In this document: positions 13,201 through 25,385 of the stretch, piece by piece | Numbering within the stretch: position 1 is the first letter of the stretch | Layout: each line of letters opens with the position of its first letter | NCBI GenBank assembly: GCA_033977485.1 | Contig: CM066993.1 | Span: forward strand, 27,890,001 to 27,954,000 | Direction of reading: 5' to 3' | DNA: 64,000 nt | Origin: Hydrangea macrophylla | Taxonomy: Eukaryota; Streptophyta; Magnoliopsida; Cornales; Hydrangeaceae | Program-made: the position numbers and the translations under genes | Notes under the pieces: model-generated | What the model was told of the DNA's origin: nothing | Database searches by the model: none | What the model saw: only the letters and a program-made list of their open reading frames with translations

Positions 13201-13940
13201 GCGTTACGGAGTACAAGAACATCCATTTCGTCACGAAGAACCGAAATGAGTCTTTATTCAAAGAATCACTGCTTCGTCACGAAGCACCGAAAGCGTTACG
13301 GAGTACAAGAACATCCATTTCGTCACGAAGAACCGAAAGGAGTCTTTACTCAAAGAATCACCGCTTCGTCACGAAGAACCGAAAGCGTTACGGAGTATAA
13401 GAACATCCATTTCATCACGAAGAACCGAAAGGAGTCTTTACTGAAAGAATCACCGCGCTTCGTCACGAAGAACCGAAAATGTTACGGAGTACAAGAACAT
13501 CCATTTCATCACGAAGAACCGAAAGGAGTCTTTACTCAAAGAATCACCGCTTCGTCACGAAGAACCGAAAGCGTTACGGAGTACAAGAACATCCATTTCG
13601 TCACGAAGAACCGAAAGGAGTTTTCACTCAAAAATCACCGCTTCGTCACAAAGAACCGAAAGCGTTACGGAGTACAAGAACATCCATTTCGTCACGAAGA
13701 ATCGAAAGGAGTCTTTACTCAAAGAATCACCGCTTTGTCACGAAGAACCGAAAGCGTTACGGAGTACAAGAACATCCATTTCATCACGAAGAACCGAAAG
13801 CAGTCTTTACTCAAAGAATCACCGCTTCGTCACGAAGAACCGAAAGCGTTACGGAGTACAAGAACATCCATTTCGTCACGAAGAACCGAAAGGAGTCTTT
13901 ACTCAAAGAATCACCGCTTCGTCACGAAGAACTGAAAGCG
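10240..13940 (+). repeat. 1,841-bp (20-monomer) higher-order repeat, two copies
   Basis: The sequence from about 10,240 matches that from about 12,081 at an offset of 1,841 bp (20 x 92 + 1), including CGAAATGAGTC at 10,297 and 12,138. Near 10,952 the offset changes to 2,025 bp, so the second copy carries two extra monomers (184 bp) at about 12,793-12,976. The +2 marker ACCGCGC at about 10,415 is ACCGTGC in the second copy at about 12,256, one of the few point differences. Confidence 0.78.
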
Positions 13941-15370
13941 TTATAGAGTACAAGAACATCCATTTCGTCACGAAGAACCGAAAGCAGTCTTTACTCAAAG
14001 AATCACCGCTTCGTCACGAAGAACCGAAAGCGTTACGGAGTACAAGAACATCCATTTCGTCACGAAGAACCGAAAGGAGTTTTTATTCAAAGAATCACCG
14101 CTTCGTCACGAAGAACCGAAAGCGTTACGGAGTACAAGAACATCCATTTCATCACGAAGAACCGAAAGGAGTCTTTATTCAAAGAATCACTGCTTCGTCA
14201 CGAAGCACCGAAAGCGTTACGGAGTACAAGAACATCCATTTCGTCATGAAGAACCGAAAGGAGTCTTTACTCAAAGAATCACCGCTTCGTCACGAAGAAC
14301 CGAAAGCGTTACGGAGTACAAGAACATCCATTTCGTCACGAAGAACCGAAATGAGTCTTTATTCAAAGAATCACTGCTTCGTCACGAAGCACCGAAAGCG
14401 TTACGGAGTACAAGAACATCCATTTCGTCACGAAGAACCGAAAGGAGTCTTTACTCAAAGAATCACCGCTTCGTCACGAAGAACCGAAAGCGTTACGGAG
14501 TATAAGAACATCCATTTCATCACGAAGAACCGAAAGGAGTCTTTACTGAAAGAATCACCGCGCTTCGTCACGAAGAACCGAAAATGTTACGGAGTACAAG
14601 AACATCCATTTCATCACGAAGAACCGAAAGGAGTGTTTACTCAAAGAATCACCGCTTCGTCACGAAGAACCAAAAGCGTTACGGAGTACAAGAACATCCA
14701 TTTCGTCACGAAGAACCAAAAGGAGTTTTCACTCAAAAATCACCGCTTCGTCACAAAGAACCGAAAGCGTTACGGAGTACAAGAACATCCATTTCGTCAC
14801 GAAGAATCGAAAGGAGTCTTTACTCAAAGAATCACCGCTTTGTCACGAAGAACCGAAAGCGTTACGGAGTACAAGAACATCCATTTCATCACGAAGAACC
14901 GAAAGCAGTCTTTACTCAAAGAATCACCGCTTCGTCACGAAGAACTGAAAGCGTTACGGAGTACAAGAACATCCATTTCGTCACGAAGAACCGAAAGGAG
15001 TTTTCACTCAAAAATCACCGCTTCGTCACAAAGAACCGAAAGCGTTACGGAGTACAAGAACATCCATTTCGTCACGAAGAACCGAAAGGAGTCTTTACTC
15101 AAAGAATCACCGCTTCGTCACGAAGAACTGAAAGTGTTATAGAGTACAAGAACATCCATTTCGTCACGAAGAACCGAAAGCAGTCATTACTCAAAGAATC
15201 ACCGCTTCGTCACGAAGAACCGAAAGCGTTACGGAGTACAAGAACATCCATTTTGTCACGAAGAACCGAAAGGAGTCTTTATTCAAAGAATCACCGCTTC
15301 GTCACGAAGAACAGAAAGTGTTACGGAGTACAAGAACATCCATTTCGTCACGAAGAACCGAAATGAGTCT
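13141..15370 (+). repeat. 1,105-bp (12-monomer) duplication
   Basis: The marker series beginning TCATGAAGAACC at 13,138 recurs at 14,243, 1,105 bp later (12 x 92 + 1). The series runs through CGAAATGAGTC, CACGAAGCACC, ACCGCGC, AAAATGTTAC and GTTTTCAC in both. The same series begins at 11,113, so this is the third successive use of one multimer with different trimming at its right end. Confidence 0.75.
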
Positions 15371-16470
15371 TTACTCAAAGAATCACCGCTTCGTCACGAA
15401 GAACCGAAAGCGTTACGGAGTATAAGAACATCCATTTTGTTACGAAGAACCGAAAGGAGTCTTTACTGAAAGAATCACCGCGCTTCGTCATGAAGAACCG
15501 AAAACATTACGGAGTACAAGAACATCCATTTCGTCACGAAGAACCGAAAGGAGTTTTCACTCAAAAATCACCGCTTCGTCACAAAGAACCGAAAGTGTTA
15601 CGGAGTACAAGAACATCCATTTCGTCACGAAGAACCGAAAGGAGTCTTTACTCAAAGAATCACCGCTTCGTCACGAAGAACCGAAAGCGTTACGGAGTAC
15701 AAGAACATCCATTTCGGCACGAAGAACCAAAAGGAGTCTTTACTCAAAGAATCACAGCTTCGTCATGAAGAACTGAAAGCGTTACGGAGTACAAGAACAT
15801 CCATTTCGTCACGAAGAACCGAAAGGAGTCTTTACTCAAAGAATCACCGCTTCGTCACGAAGAACTGAAAGCGTTATAGAGTACAAGAACATCCATTTCG
15901 TCACGAAGAACCGAAATGAGTCTTTACTCAAAGAATCACCGCTTCGTCACGAAGAACCGAAAGCGTTACGGAGTATAAGAACATCCATTTTGTTACGAAG
16001 AACCGAAAGGAGTCTTTACTGAAAGAATCACCGCGCTTCGTCATGAAGAACCGAAAACGTTACGGAGTACAAGAACATCCATTTCGTCACGAAGAACCGA
16101 AAGGAGTTTTCACTCAAAAATCACCGCTTCGTCACAAAGAACCGAAAGTGTTACGGAGTACAAGAACATCCATTTCGTCACGAAGAACCGAAAGGAGTCT
16201 TTACTCAAAGAATCACCGCTTCGTCACGAAGAACCGAAAGCGTTACGGAGTACAAGAACATCCATTTCGGCACGAAGAACCAAAAGGAGTCTTTACTCAA
16301 AGAATCACAGCTTCGTCATGAAGAACTGAAAGCGTTACGGAGTACAAGAACATCCATTTCGTCACGAAGAACCGAAAGGAGTCTTTACTCAAAGAATCAC
16401 CGCTTCGTCACGAAGAACTGAAAGCGTTATAGAGTACAAGAACATCCATTTCGTCACGAAGAACCGAAAG
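15361..16470 (+). repeat. 553-bp (6-monomer) tandem duplication
   Basis: Positions from 15,361 recur from 15,914, 553 bp apart (6 x 92 + 1). Both copies contain the variant TTTCGGCAC (about 15,713 and 16,266), which I saw nowhere else in the window. A mutation shared only by two adjacent copies shows that the duplication is recent and local. One difference is ACATTACGG in the first copy against ACGTTACGG in the second. Confidence 0.85.
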
Positions 16471-17079
16471 CAGTCTTTACTCAAAGAATCACCGCTTCGT
16501 CACGAAGAACCGAAAGCGTTACGGAGTACAAGAACATCCATTTCGTCACGAAGAACCGAAAGGAGTTTTTATTCAAAGAATCACCGCTTCGTCACGAAGA
16601 ACCGAAAGCGTTACGGAGTACAAGAACATCCATTTCATCACGAAGAACCGAAAGGAGTCTTTATTCAAAGAATCACTGCTTCGTCACGAAGCACCGAAAG
16701 CGTTACGGAGTACAAGAACATCCATTTCGTCATGAAGAACCGAAAGGAGTCTTTACTCAAAGAATCACCGCTTCGTCACGAAGAACCGAAAGCGTTACGG
16801 AGTACAAGAACATCCATTTCGTCACGAAGAACCGAAATGAGTCTTTATTCAAAGAATCACTGCTTCGTCACGAAGCACCGAAAGCGTTACGGAGTACAAG
16901 AACATCCATTTCGTCACGAAGAACCGAAAGGAGTCTTTACTCAAAGAATCACCGCTTCGTCACGAAGAACCGAAAGCGTTACGGAGTACAAGAACATCCA
17001 TTTCGTCACGAAGAACCAAAAGGAGTCTTTACTCAAAGAATCACAGCTTCGTCATGAAGAACTGAAAGCGTTACGGAGT

Positions 17080-19569
17080 ACAAGAACATCCATTTCGTCA
17101 CGAAGAACCGAAAGGAGTCTTTACTCAAAGAATCACCGCTTCGTCACGAAGAACTGAAAGCGTTATAGAGTACAAGAACATCCATTTCGTCACGAAGAAC
17201 CGAAAGCAGTCTTTACTCAAAGAATCACCGCTTCGTCATGAAGAACCGAAAGCGTTACGGAGTACAAGAACATCCATTTCGTCACGAAGAACCGAAAGGA
17301 GTTTTTATTCAAAGAATCACCGCTTCGTCACGAAGAACCGAAAGCGTTACGGAGTACAAGAACATCCATTTCATCACGAAGAACCGAAAGGAGTCTTTAT
17401 TCAAAGAATCACTGCTTCGTCACGAAGCACCGAAAGCGTTACGGAGTACAAGAACATCCATTTCGTCATGAAGAACCGAAAGGAGTCTTTACTCAAAGAA
17501 TCACCGCTTCGTCACGAAGAACCGAAAGCGTTACGGAGTACAAGAACATCCATTTCGTCACGAAGAACCGAAATGAGTCTTTATTCAAAGAATCACTGCT
17601 TCGTCACGAAGCACCGAAAGCGTTACGGAGTACAAGAACATCCATTTCGTCACGAAGAACCGAAAGGAGTCTTTACTCAAAGAATCACCGCTTCGTCACG
17701 AAGAACCGAAAGCGTTACGGAGTATAAGAACATCCATTTCATCACGAAGAACCGAAAGGAGTCTTTACTGAAAGAATCACCGCGCTTCGTCACGAAGAAC
17801 CGAAAATGTTACGGAGTACAAGAACATCCATTTCATCACGAAGAACCGAAAGGAGTCTTTACTCAAAGAATCACCGCTTCGTCACGAAGAACCGAAAGCG
17901 TTACGGAGTACATGAACATCCATTTCGTCACGAAGAACCGAAAGGAGTCTTTACTCAAAGAATCACCGCTTCGTCACGAAGAACTGAAAGCGTTATAGAG
18001 TACAAGAACATCCATTTCGTCACGAAGAACCGAAAGCAGTCTTTACTCAAAGAATCACCGCTTCGTCACGAAGAACCGAAAGCGTTACGGAGTACAAGAA
18101 CATCCATTTCGTCACGAAGAACCGAAAGGAGTTTTTATTCAAAGAATCACCGCTTCGTCACGAAGAACCGAAAGCGTTACGGAGTACAAGAACATCCATT
18201 TCATCACGAAGAACCGAAAGGAGTCTTTATTCAAAGAATCACTGCTTCGTCACGAAGCACCGAAAGCGTTACGGAGTACAAGAACATCCATTTCGTCATG
18301 AAGAACCGAAAGGAGTCTTTACTCAAAGAATCACCGCTTCGTCACGAAGAACCGAAAGCGTTACGGAGTACAAGAACATCCATTTCGTCACGAAGAACCG
18401 AAATGAGTCTTTATTCAAAGAATCACTGCTTCGTCACGAAGCACCGAAAGCGTTACGGAGTACAAGAACATCCATTTCGTCACGAAGAACCGAAAGGAGT
18501 CTTTACTCAAAGAATCACCGCTTCGTCACGAAGAACCGAAAGCGTTACGGAGTATAAGAACATCCATTTCATCACGAAGAACCGAAAGGAGTCTTTACTG
18601 AAAGAATCACCGCGCTTCGTCACGAAGAACCGAAAATGTTACGGAGTACAAGAACATCCATTTCATCACGAAGAACCGAAAGGAGTCTTTACTCAAATAA
18701 TCACCGCTTCGTCACGAAGAACCGAAAGCGTTACGGAGTACATGAACATCCATTTCGTCACGAAGAACCGAAAGGAGTCTTTACTCAAAGAATCACCGCT
18801 TCGTCACGAAGAACTGAAAGCGTTATAGAGTACAAGAACATCCTTTTCGTCACGAAGAACCGAAAGCAGTCTTTACTCAAAGAATCACCGCTTCGTCACG
18901 AAGAACCGAAAGCGTTACGGAGTACAAGAACATCCATTTCGTCACGAAGAACCGAAAGGAGTTTTTATTCAAAGAATCACCGCTTCGTCACGAAGAACCG
19001 AAAGCGTTACGGAGTACAAGAACATCCATTTCATCACGAAGAACCGAAAGGAGTCTTTATTCAAAGAATCACTGCTTCGTCACGAAGCACCGAAAGCGTT
19101 ACGGAGTACAAGAACATCCATTTCGTCATGAAGAACCGAAAGGAGTCTTTACTCAAAGAATCACCGCTTCGTCACGAAGAACCGAAAGCGTTACGGAGTA
19201 CAAGAACATCCATTTCGTCACGAAGAACCGAAATGAGTCTTTATTCAAAGAATCACTGCTTCGTCACGAAGCACCGAAAGCGTTACGGAGTACAAGAACA
19301 TCCATTTCGTCACGAAGAACCGAAAGGAGTCTTTACTCAAAGAATCACCGCTTCGTCACGAAGAACCGAAAGCGTTACGGAGTATAAGAACATCCATTTC
19401 ATCACGAAGAACCGAAAGGAGTCTTTACTGAAAGAATCACCGCGCTTCGTCACGAAGAACCGAAAATGTTACGGAGTACAAGAACATCCATTTCATCACG
19501 AAGAACCGAAAGGAGTCTTTACTCAAAGAATCACCGCTTCGTCACGAAGAACCGAAAGCGTTACGGAGT
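17080..19569 (+). repeat. 830-bp (9-monomer) array, three copies
   Basis: The unit is 9 x 92 + 2 bp and repeats three times (about 17,080-17,909, 17,910-18,739 and 18,740-19,569). Each unit carries, in order, GTTATAGAG, GTTTTTATTC, TTTCATCAC, CACTGCTTCG, TCATGAAGAACC (17,465, 18,295, 19,125), CGAAATGAGTC, GTATAAGAAC, the two-base insertion ACCGCGC, and AAAATGTTAC. The variant GTACATGAAC marks the end of the first two units. Private differences include CAAATAATC near 18,698 and ACATCCTTTTCG near 18,841. Confidence 0.88.
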
Positions 19570-22500
19570 ACAAGAACATCCATTTCGTCACGAAGAACCG
19601 AAAGGAGTTTTCACTCAAAAATCACCGCTTTGTCACAAAGAACCGAAAGCGTTACGGAGTACAAGAACATCCATTTCGTCACGAAGAATCGAAAGGAATC
19701 TTTACTCAAAGAATCACCGCTTTGTCACGAAGAACCGAAAGCGTTACGGAGTACAAGAACATCCATTTCATCACGAAGAACCGAAAGGAGTCTTTACTCA
19801 AAGAATCACCGCTTCGTCACGAAGAACTAAAAGCGTTACGGAGTACAAGAACATCCATTTCGTCACGAAGAACCGAAAGGAGTTTTCACTCAAAAATCAC
19901 CGCTTCGTCACAAAGAACCGAAAGCGTTACGGAGTACAAGAACATCCATTTCGTCACGAAGAACCGAAAGGAGTCTTTACTCAAAGAATCACCGCTTCGT
20001 CACGAAGAACTGAAAGCGTTATAGAGTACAAGAACATCCATTTCGTCACGAAGAACCGAAAGCAGTCATTACTCAAAGAATCACCGCTTCGTCACGAAGA
20101 ACCGAAAGCGTTACGGAGTACAAGAACATCCATTTTGTCACGAAGAACCGAAAGGAGTCTTTATTCAAAGAATCACCGCTTCGTCACGAAGAACAGAAAG
20201 TGTTACGGAGTACAAGAACATCCATTTCGTCACGAAGAACCGAAATGAGTCTTTACTTAAAGAATCACCGCTTCGTCACGAAGAACCGAAAGCGTTACGG
20301 AGTATAAGAACATCCATTTTGTTACGAAGAACCGAAAGGAGTCTTTACTGAAAGAATCACCGCGCTTCGTCATGAAGAACCGAAAACGTTACGGAGTACA
20401 AGAACATCCATTTCGTCACGAAGAACCGAAAGGAGTTTTCACTCAAAAATCACCGCTTCGTCACAAAGAACCGAAAGTGTTACGGAGTACAAGAACATCC
20501 ATTTCGTCACGAAGAACCGAAAGGAGTCTTTACTCAAAGAATCACCGCTTCGTCACGAAGAACCGAAAGCGTTACGTAGTACAAGAACATCCATTTCGTC
20601 ACGAAGAACCAAAAGGAGTCTTTACTCAAAGAATCACAGCTTCGTCATGAAGAACTGAAAGCGTTACGGAGTACAAGAACATCCATTTCGTCACGAAGAA
20701 CCGAAAGGAGTCTTTACTCAAAGAATCACCGCTTCGTCACGAAGAACTGAAAGCGTTATCGAGTACAAGAACATCCATTTCGTCACGAAGAACCGAAAGC
20801 AGTCTTTACTCAAAGAATCACCGCTTCGTCACGAAGAACCGAAAGCGTTACGGAGTACAAGAACATCCATTTCGTCACGAAGAACCGAAAGGAGTTTTTA
20901 TTCAAAGAATCACCGCTTCGTCACGAAGAACCGAAAGCGTTACGGAGTACAAGAACATCCATTTCATCACGAAGAACCGAAAGGAGTCTTTATTCAAAGA
21001 ATCACTGCTTCGTCACGAAGCACCGAAAGCGTTACGGAGTACAAGAACATCCATTTCGTCATGAAGAACCGAAAGGAGTCTTTACTCAAAGAATCACCGC
21101 TTCGTCACGAAGAACCGAAAGCGTTACGGAGTACAAGAACATCCATTTCGTCACGAAGAACCGAAATGAGTCTTTATTCAAAGAATCACTGCTTCGTCAC
21201 GAAGCACCGAAAGCGTTACGGAGTACAAGAACATCCATTTCGTCACGAAGAACCGAAAGGAGTCTTTACTCAAAGAATCACCGCTTCGTCACGAAGAACC
21301 GAAAGCGTTACGGAGTACAAGAACATCCATTTCGTCACGAAGAACCAAAAGGAGTCTTTACTCAAAGAATCACAGCTTCGTCATGAAGAACTGAAAGCGT
21401 TACGGAGTACAAGAACATCCATTTCGTCACGAAGAACCGAAAGGAGTCTTTACTCAAAGAATCACCGCTTCGTCACGAAGAACTGAAAGCGTTATAGAGT
21501 ACAAGAACATCCATTTCGTCACGAAGAACCGAAAGCAGTCTTTACTCAAAGAATCACCGCTTCGTCACGAAGAACCGAAAGCGTTACGGAGTACAAGAAC
21601 ATCCATTTCATCACGAAGAACCGAAAGGAGTTTTTATTCAAAGAATCACCGCTTCGTCACGAAGAACCGAAAGCGTTACGGAGTACAAGAACATCCATTT
21701 CATCACGAAGAACCGAAAGGAGTCTTTATTCAAAGAATCACTGCTTCGTCACGAAGCACCGAAAGCGTTACGGAGTACAAGAACATCCATTTCGTCATGA
21801 AGAACCGAAAGGAGTCTTTACTCAAAGAATCACCGCTTCGTCACGAAGAACCGAAAGCGTTACGGAGTACAAGAACATCCATTTCGTCACGAAGAACCGA
21901 AATGAGTCTTTATTCAAAGAATCACTGCTTCGTCACGAAGCACCGAAAGCGTTACGGAGTACAAGAACATCCATTTCGTCACGAAGAACCGAAAGGAGTC
22001 TTTACTCAAAGAATCACCGCTTCGTCACGAAGAACCGAAAGCGTTACGGAGTATAAGAACATCCATTTCATCACGAAGAACCGAAAGGAGTCTTTACTGA
22101 AAGAATCACCGCGCTTCGTCACGAAGAACCGAAAATGTTACGGAGTACAAGAACATCCATTTCATCACGAAGAACCGAAAGGAGTCTTTACTCAAAGAAT
22201 CACCGCTTCGTCACGAACAACCGAAAGCGTTACGGAGTACAAGAACATCCATTTCGTCACGAAGAACCGAAAGGAGTCTTTACTCAAAGAATCACCGCTT
22301 CGTCACGAAGAACTGAAAGCGTTATAGAGTACAAGAACATCCATTTCGTCACGAAGAACCGAAAGCAGTCTTTACTCAAAGAATCACCGCTTCGTCACGA
22401 AGAACCGAAAGCGTTACGGAGTACAAGAACATCCATTTCGTCACGAAGAACCGAAAGGAGTTTTTATTCAAAGAATCACCGCTTCGTCACGAAGAACCGA

Positions 22501-24206
22501 AAGCGTTACGGAGTACAAGAACATCCATTTCATCACGAAGAACCGAAAGGAGTCTTTATTCAAAGAATCACTGCTTCGTCACGAAGCACCGAAAGCGTTA
22601 CGGAGTACAAGAACATCCATTTCGTCATGAAGAACCGAAAGGAGTCTTTACTCAAAGAATCACCGCTTCGTCACGAAGAACCGAAAGCGTTACGGAGTAC
22701 AAGAACATCCATTTCGTCACGAAGAACCGAAATGAGTCTTTATTCAAAGAATCACTGCTTCGTCACGAAGCACCGAAAGCGTTACGGAGTACAAGAACAT
22801 CCATTTCGTCACGAAGAACCGAAAGGAGTCTTTACTCAAAGAATCACCGCTTCGTCACGAAGAACCGAAAGCGTTACGGAGTATAAAACATCCATTTCAT
22901 CACGAAGAACCGAAAGGAGTCTTTACTGAAAGAATCACCGCGCTTCGTCACGAAGAACCGAAAATGTTACGGAGTACAAGAACATCCATTTCATCACGAA
23001 GAACCGAAAGGAGTCTTTACTCAAAGAATCACCGCTTCGTCACGAAGAACCGAAAGCGTTACGGAGTACAAGAACATCCATTTCGTCACGAAGAACCGAA
23101 AGGAGTTTTCACTCAAAAATCACCGCTTCGTCACAAAGAACCGAAAGCGTTACGGAGTACAAGAACATCCATTTCGTCACGAAGAATCGAAAGGAGTCTT
23201 TACTCAAAGAATCACCGCTTTGTCACGAAGAACCGAAAGCGTTACGGAGTACAAGAACATCCATTTCATCACGAAGAACCGAAAGGAGTCTTTACTCAAA
23301 GAATCACCGCTTCGTCACGAAGAACTGAAAGCGTTACGGAGTACAAGAACATCCATTTCGTCACGAAGAACCGAAAGGAGTTTTCACTCAAAAATCACCG
23401 CTTCGTCACAAAGAACCGAAAGCGTTACGGAGTACAAGAACATCCATTTCGTCACGAAGAATCGAAAGGAGTCTTTACTCAAAGAATCACCGCTTTGTCA
23501 CGAAGAACCGAAAGCGTTACGGAGTACAAGAACATCCATTTCATCACGAAGAACCGAAAGGAGTCTTTACTCAAAGAATCACCGCTTCGTCACGAAGAAC
23601 TGAAAGCGTTACGGAGTACAAGAACATCCATTTCGTCACGAAGAACCGAAAGGAGTCTTTACTGAAAGAATCACCGCTCTGTCACGAAGAACTGAAAGCG
23701 TTATAGAGTACAAGAACATCCATTTCGTCACGAAGAACCGAAAGCAGTCTTTACTCAAAGAATCACCGCTTCGTCACGAAGAACCGAAAGCGTTACGGAG
23801 TACAAGAACATCCATTTCGTCACGAAGAACTGAAAGCAGTCTTTACTCAAAGAATCACCGCTTCGTCACGAAGAACCGAAAGCGTTACGGAGTACAAGAA
23901 CATCCATTTCATCACGAAGAACCGAAAGGAGTCTTTATTCAAAGAATCACTGCTTCGTCACGAAGCACCGAAAGCGTTACGGAGTACAAGAACATCCATT
24001 TCGTCATGAAGAACCGAAAGGAGTCTTTATTCAAAGAATCACCGCTTCGTCACGAAGAACCGAAAGCGTTACGGAGTACAAGAACATCCATTTCGTCACG
24101 AAGAACTGAAAGCAGTCTTTACTCAAAGAATCACCGCTTCGTCACGGAGAACTGAAAGCGTTACGGAGTACAAGAACATCCATTTCATCACGAAGAACCG
24201 AAAGGA
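17310..24206 (+). repeat. 6.9-kb segmental copy, left member
   Basis: This segment matches 37,840-44,736 base for base at a fixed offset of 20,530 bp. The match ends at both sides with a clear switch of variants (GTTTTTATTC against GTCTTTACTC on the left; CTTTATTC against TTTTTATTC on the right). By eye I count about 14 substitutions and no indel in about 6.9 kb, or roughly 99.8 percent identity. Differences on this side include CAAATAATC at 18,698, CGTAGTAC near 20,577, GTTATCGAG near 20,760, GAACAACC near 22,217 and CACGGAGAAC near 24,145. Confidence 0.88.
18636..20024 (+). other. Satellite open frame (462 codons), duplicated at 39,166-40,554
   Basis: This frame starts at the ATG of AAAATGTTAC and runs through the last 830-bp unit into the GTTTTCAC blocks, ending at the TAG of GTTATAGAG. 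An equally long frame lies exactly 20,530 bp downstream. The two products differ at only a few residues, because the DNA is a segmental copy. Since the whole 6.9-kb segment is conserved equally in and out of frame, the shared length is no evidence of protein selection. I see no promoter-like or splice context that sets it apart from the surrounding array. Confidence 0.55.
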
Positions 24207-25385
24207 GTCTTTATTCAAAGAATCACTGCTTCGTCACGAAGCACCGAAAGCGTTACGGAGTACAAGAACATCCATTTCGTCATGAAGAACCGAAAGGAGT
24301 CTTTACTCAAAGAATCACCGCTTCGTCACGAAGAACCGAAAGCGTTACGGAGTACAAGAACATCCATTTCGTCACGAAGAACCGAAATGAGTCTTTATTC
24401 AAAGAATAACTGCTTCGTCATGAAGCACCGAAAGCGTTACGGAGTACAAGAACATCCATTTCGTCACGAAGAACCGAAAGGAGTCTTTACTCAAAGAATC
24501 ACCGCTTCGTCACGAAGAACCGAAAGCGTTACGGAGTATAAGAACATCCATTTCATCACGAAGAACCGAAAGGAGTCTTTACTGAAAGAATCACCGCGCT
24601 TCGTCACGAAGAACCGAAAATGTTACGGAGTACAAGAACATCCATTTCATCACGAAGAACCGAAAGGAGTCTTTACTCAAAGAATCACCGCTTCGTCACG
24701 AAGAACCGAAAGCGTTACGGAGTACATGAACATCCATTTCGTCACGAAGAACCGAAAGGAGTCTTTACTCAAAGAATCACCGCTTCGTCACGAAGAACTG
24801 AAAGCGTTATAGAGTACAAGAACATCCATTTCGTCACGAAGAACCGAAAGCAGTCTTTACTCAAAGAATCACCGCTTCGTCACGAAGAACCGAAAGCGTT
24901 ACGGAGTACAAGAACATCCATTTCGTCACGAAGAACCGAAAGGAGTTTTTATTCAAAGAATCACCGCTTCGTCACGAAGAACCGAAAGCGTTACGGAGTA
25001 CAAGAACATCCATTTCATCACGAAGAACCGAAAGGAGTCTTTATTCAAAGAATCACCGCTTCGTCACGAAGCACCGAAAGCGTTACGGAGTACAAGAACA
25101 TCCATTTCGTCATGAAGAACCGAAAGGAGTCTTTACTCAAAGAATCACCGCTTCGTCACGAAGAACTGAAAGCGTTATAGAGTACAAGAACATCCATTTC
25201 GTCACGAAGAACCGAAAGCAGTCTTTACTCAAAGAATCACCGCTTCGTCACGAAGAACCGAAAGCGTTACGGAGTACAAGAACATCCATTTCGTCACGAA
25301 GAACCGAAAGGAGTTTTTATTCAAAGAATCACCGCTTCGTCACGAAGAACCGAAAGCGTTACGGAGTACAAGAACATCCATTTCA

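Noticed and set aside
22881..22890. TATAAAA in GTATAAAAC as a TATA box
   Set aside because: It is a one-base deletion of the satellite form GTATAAGAAC, occurs at nine equivalent places inside the array, and has no gene downstream.
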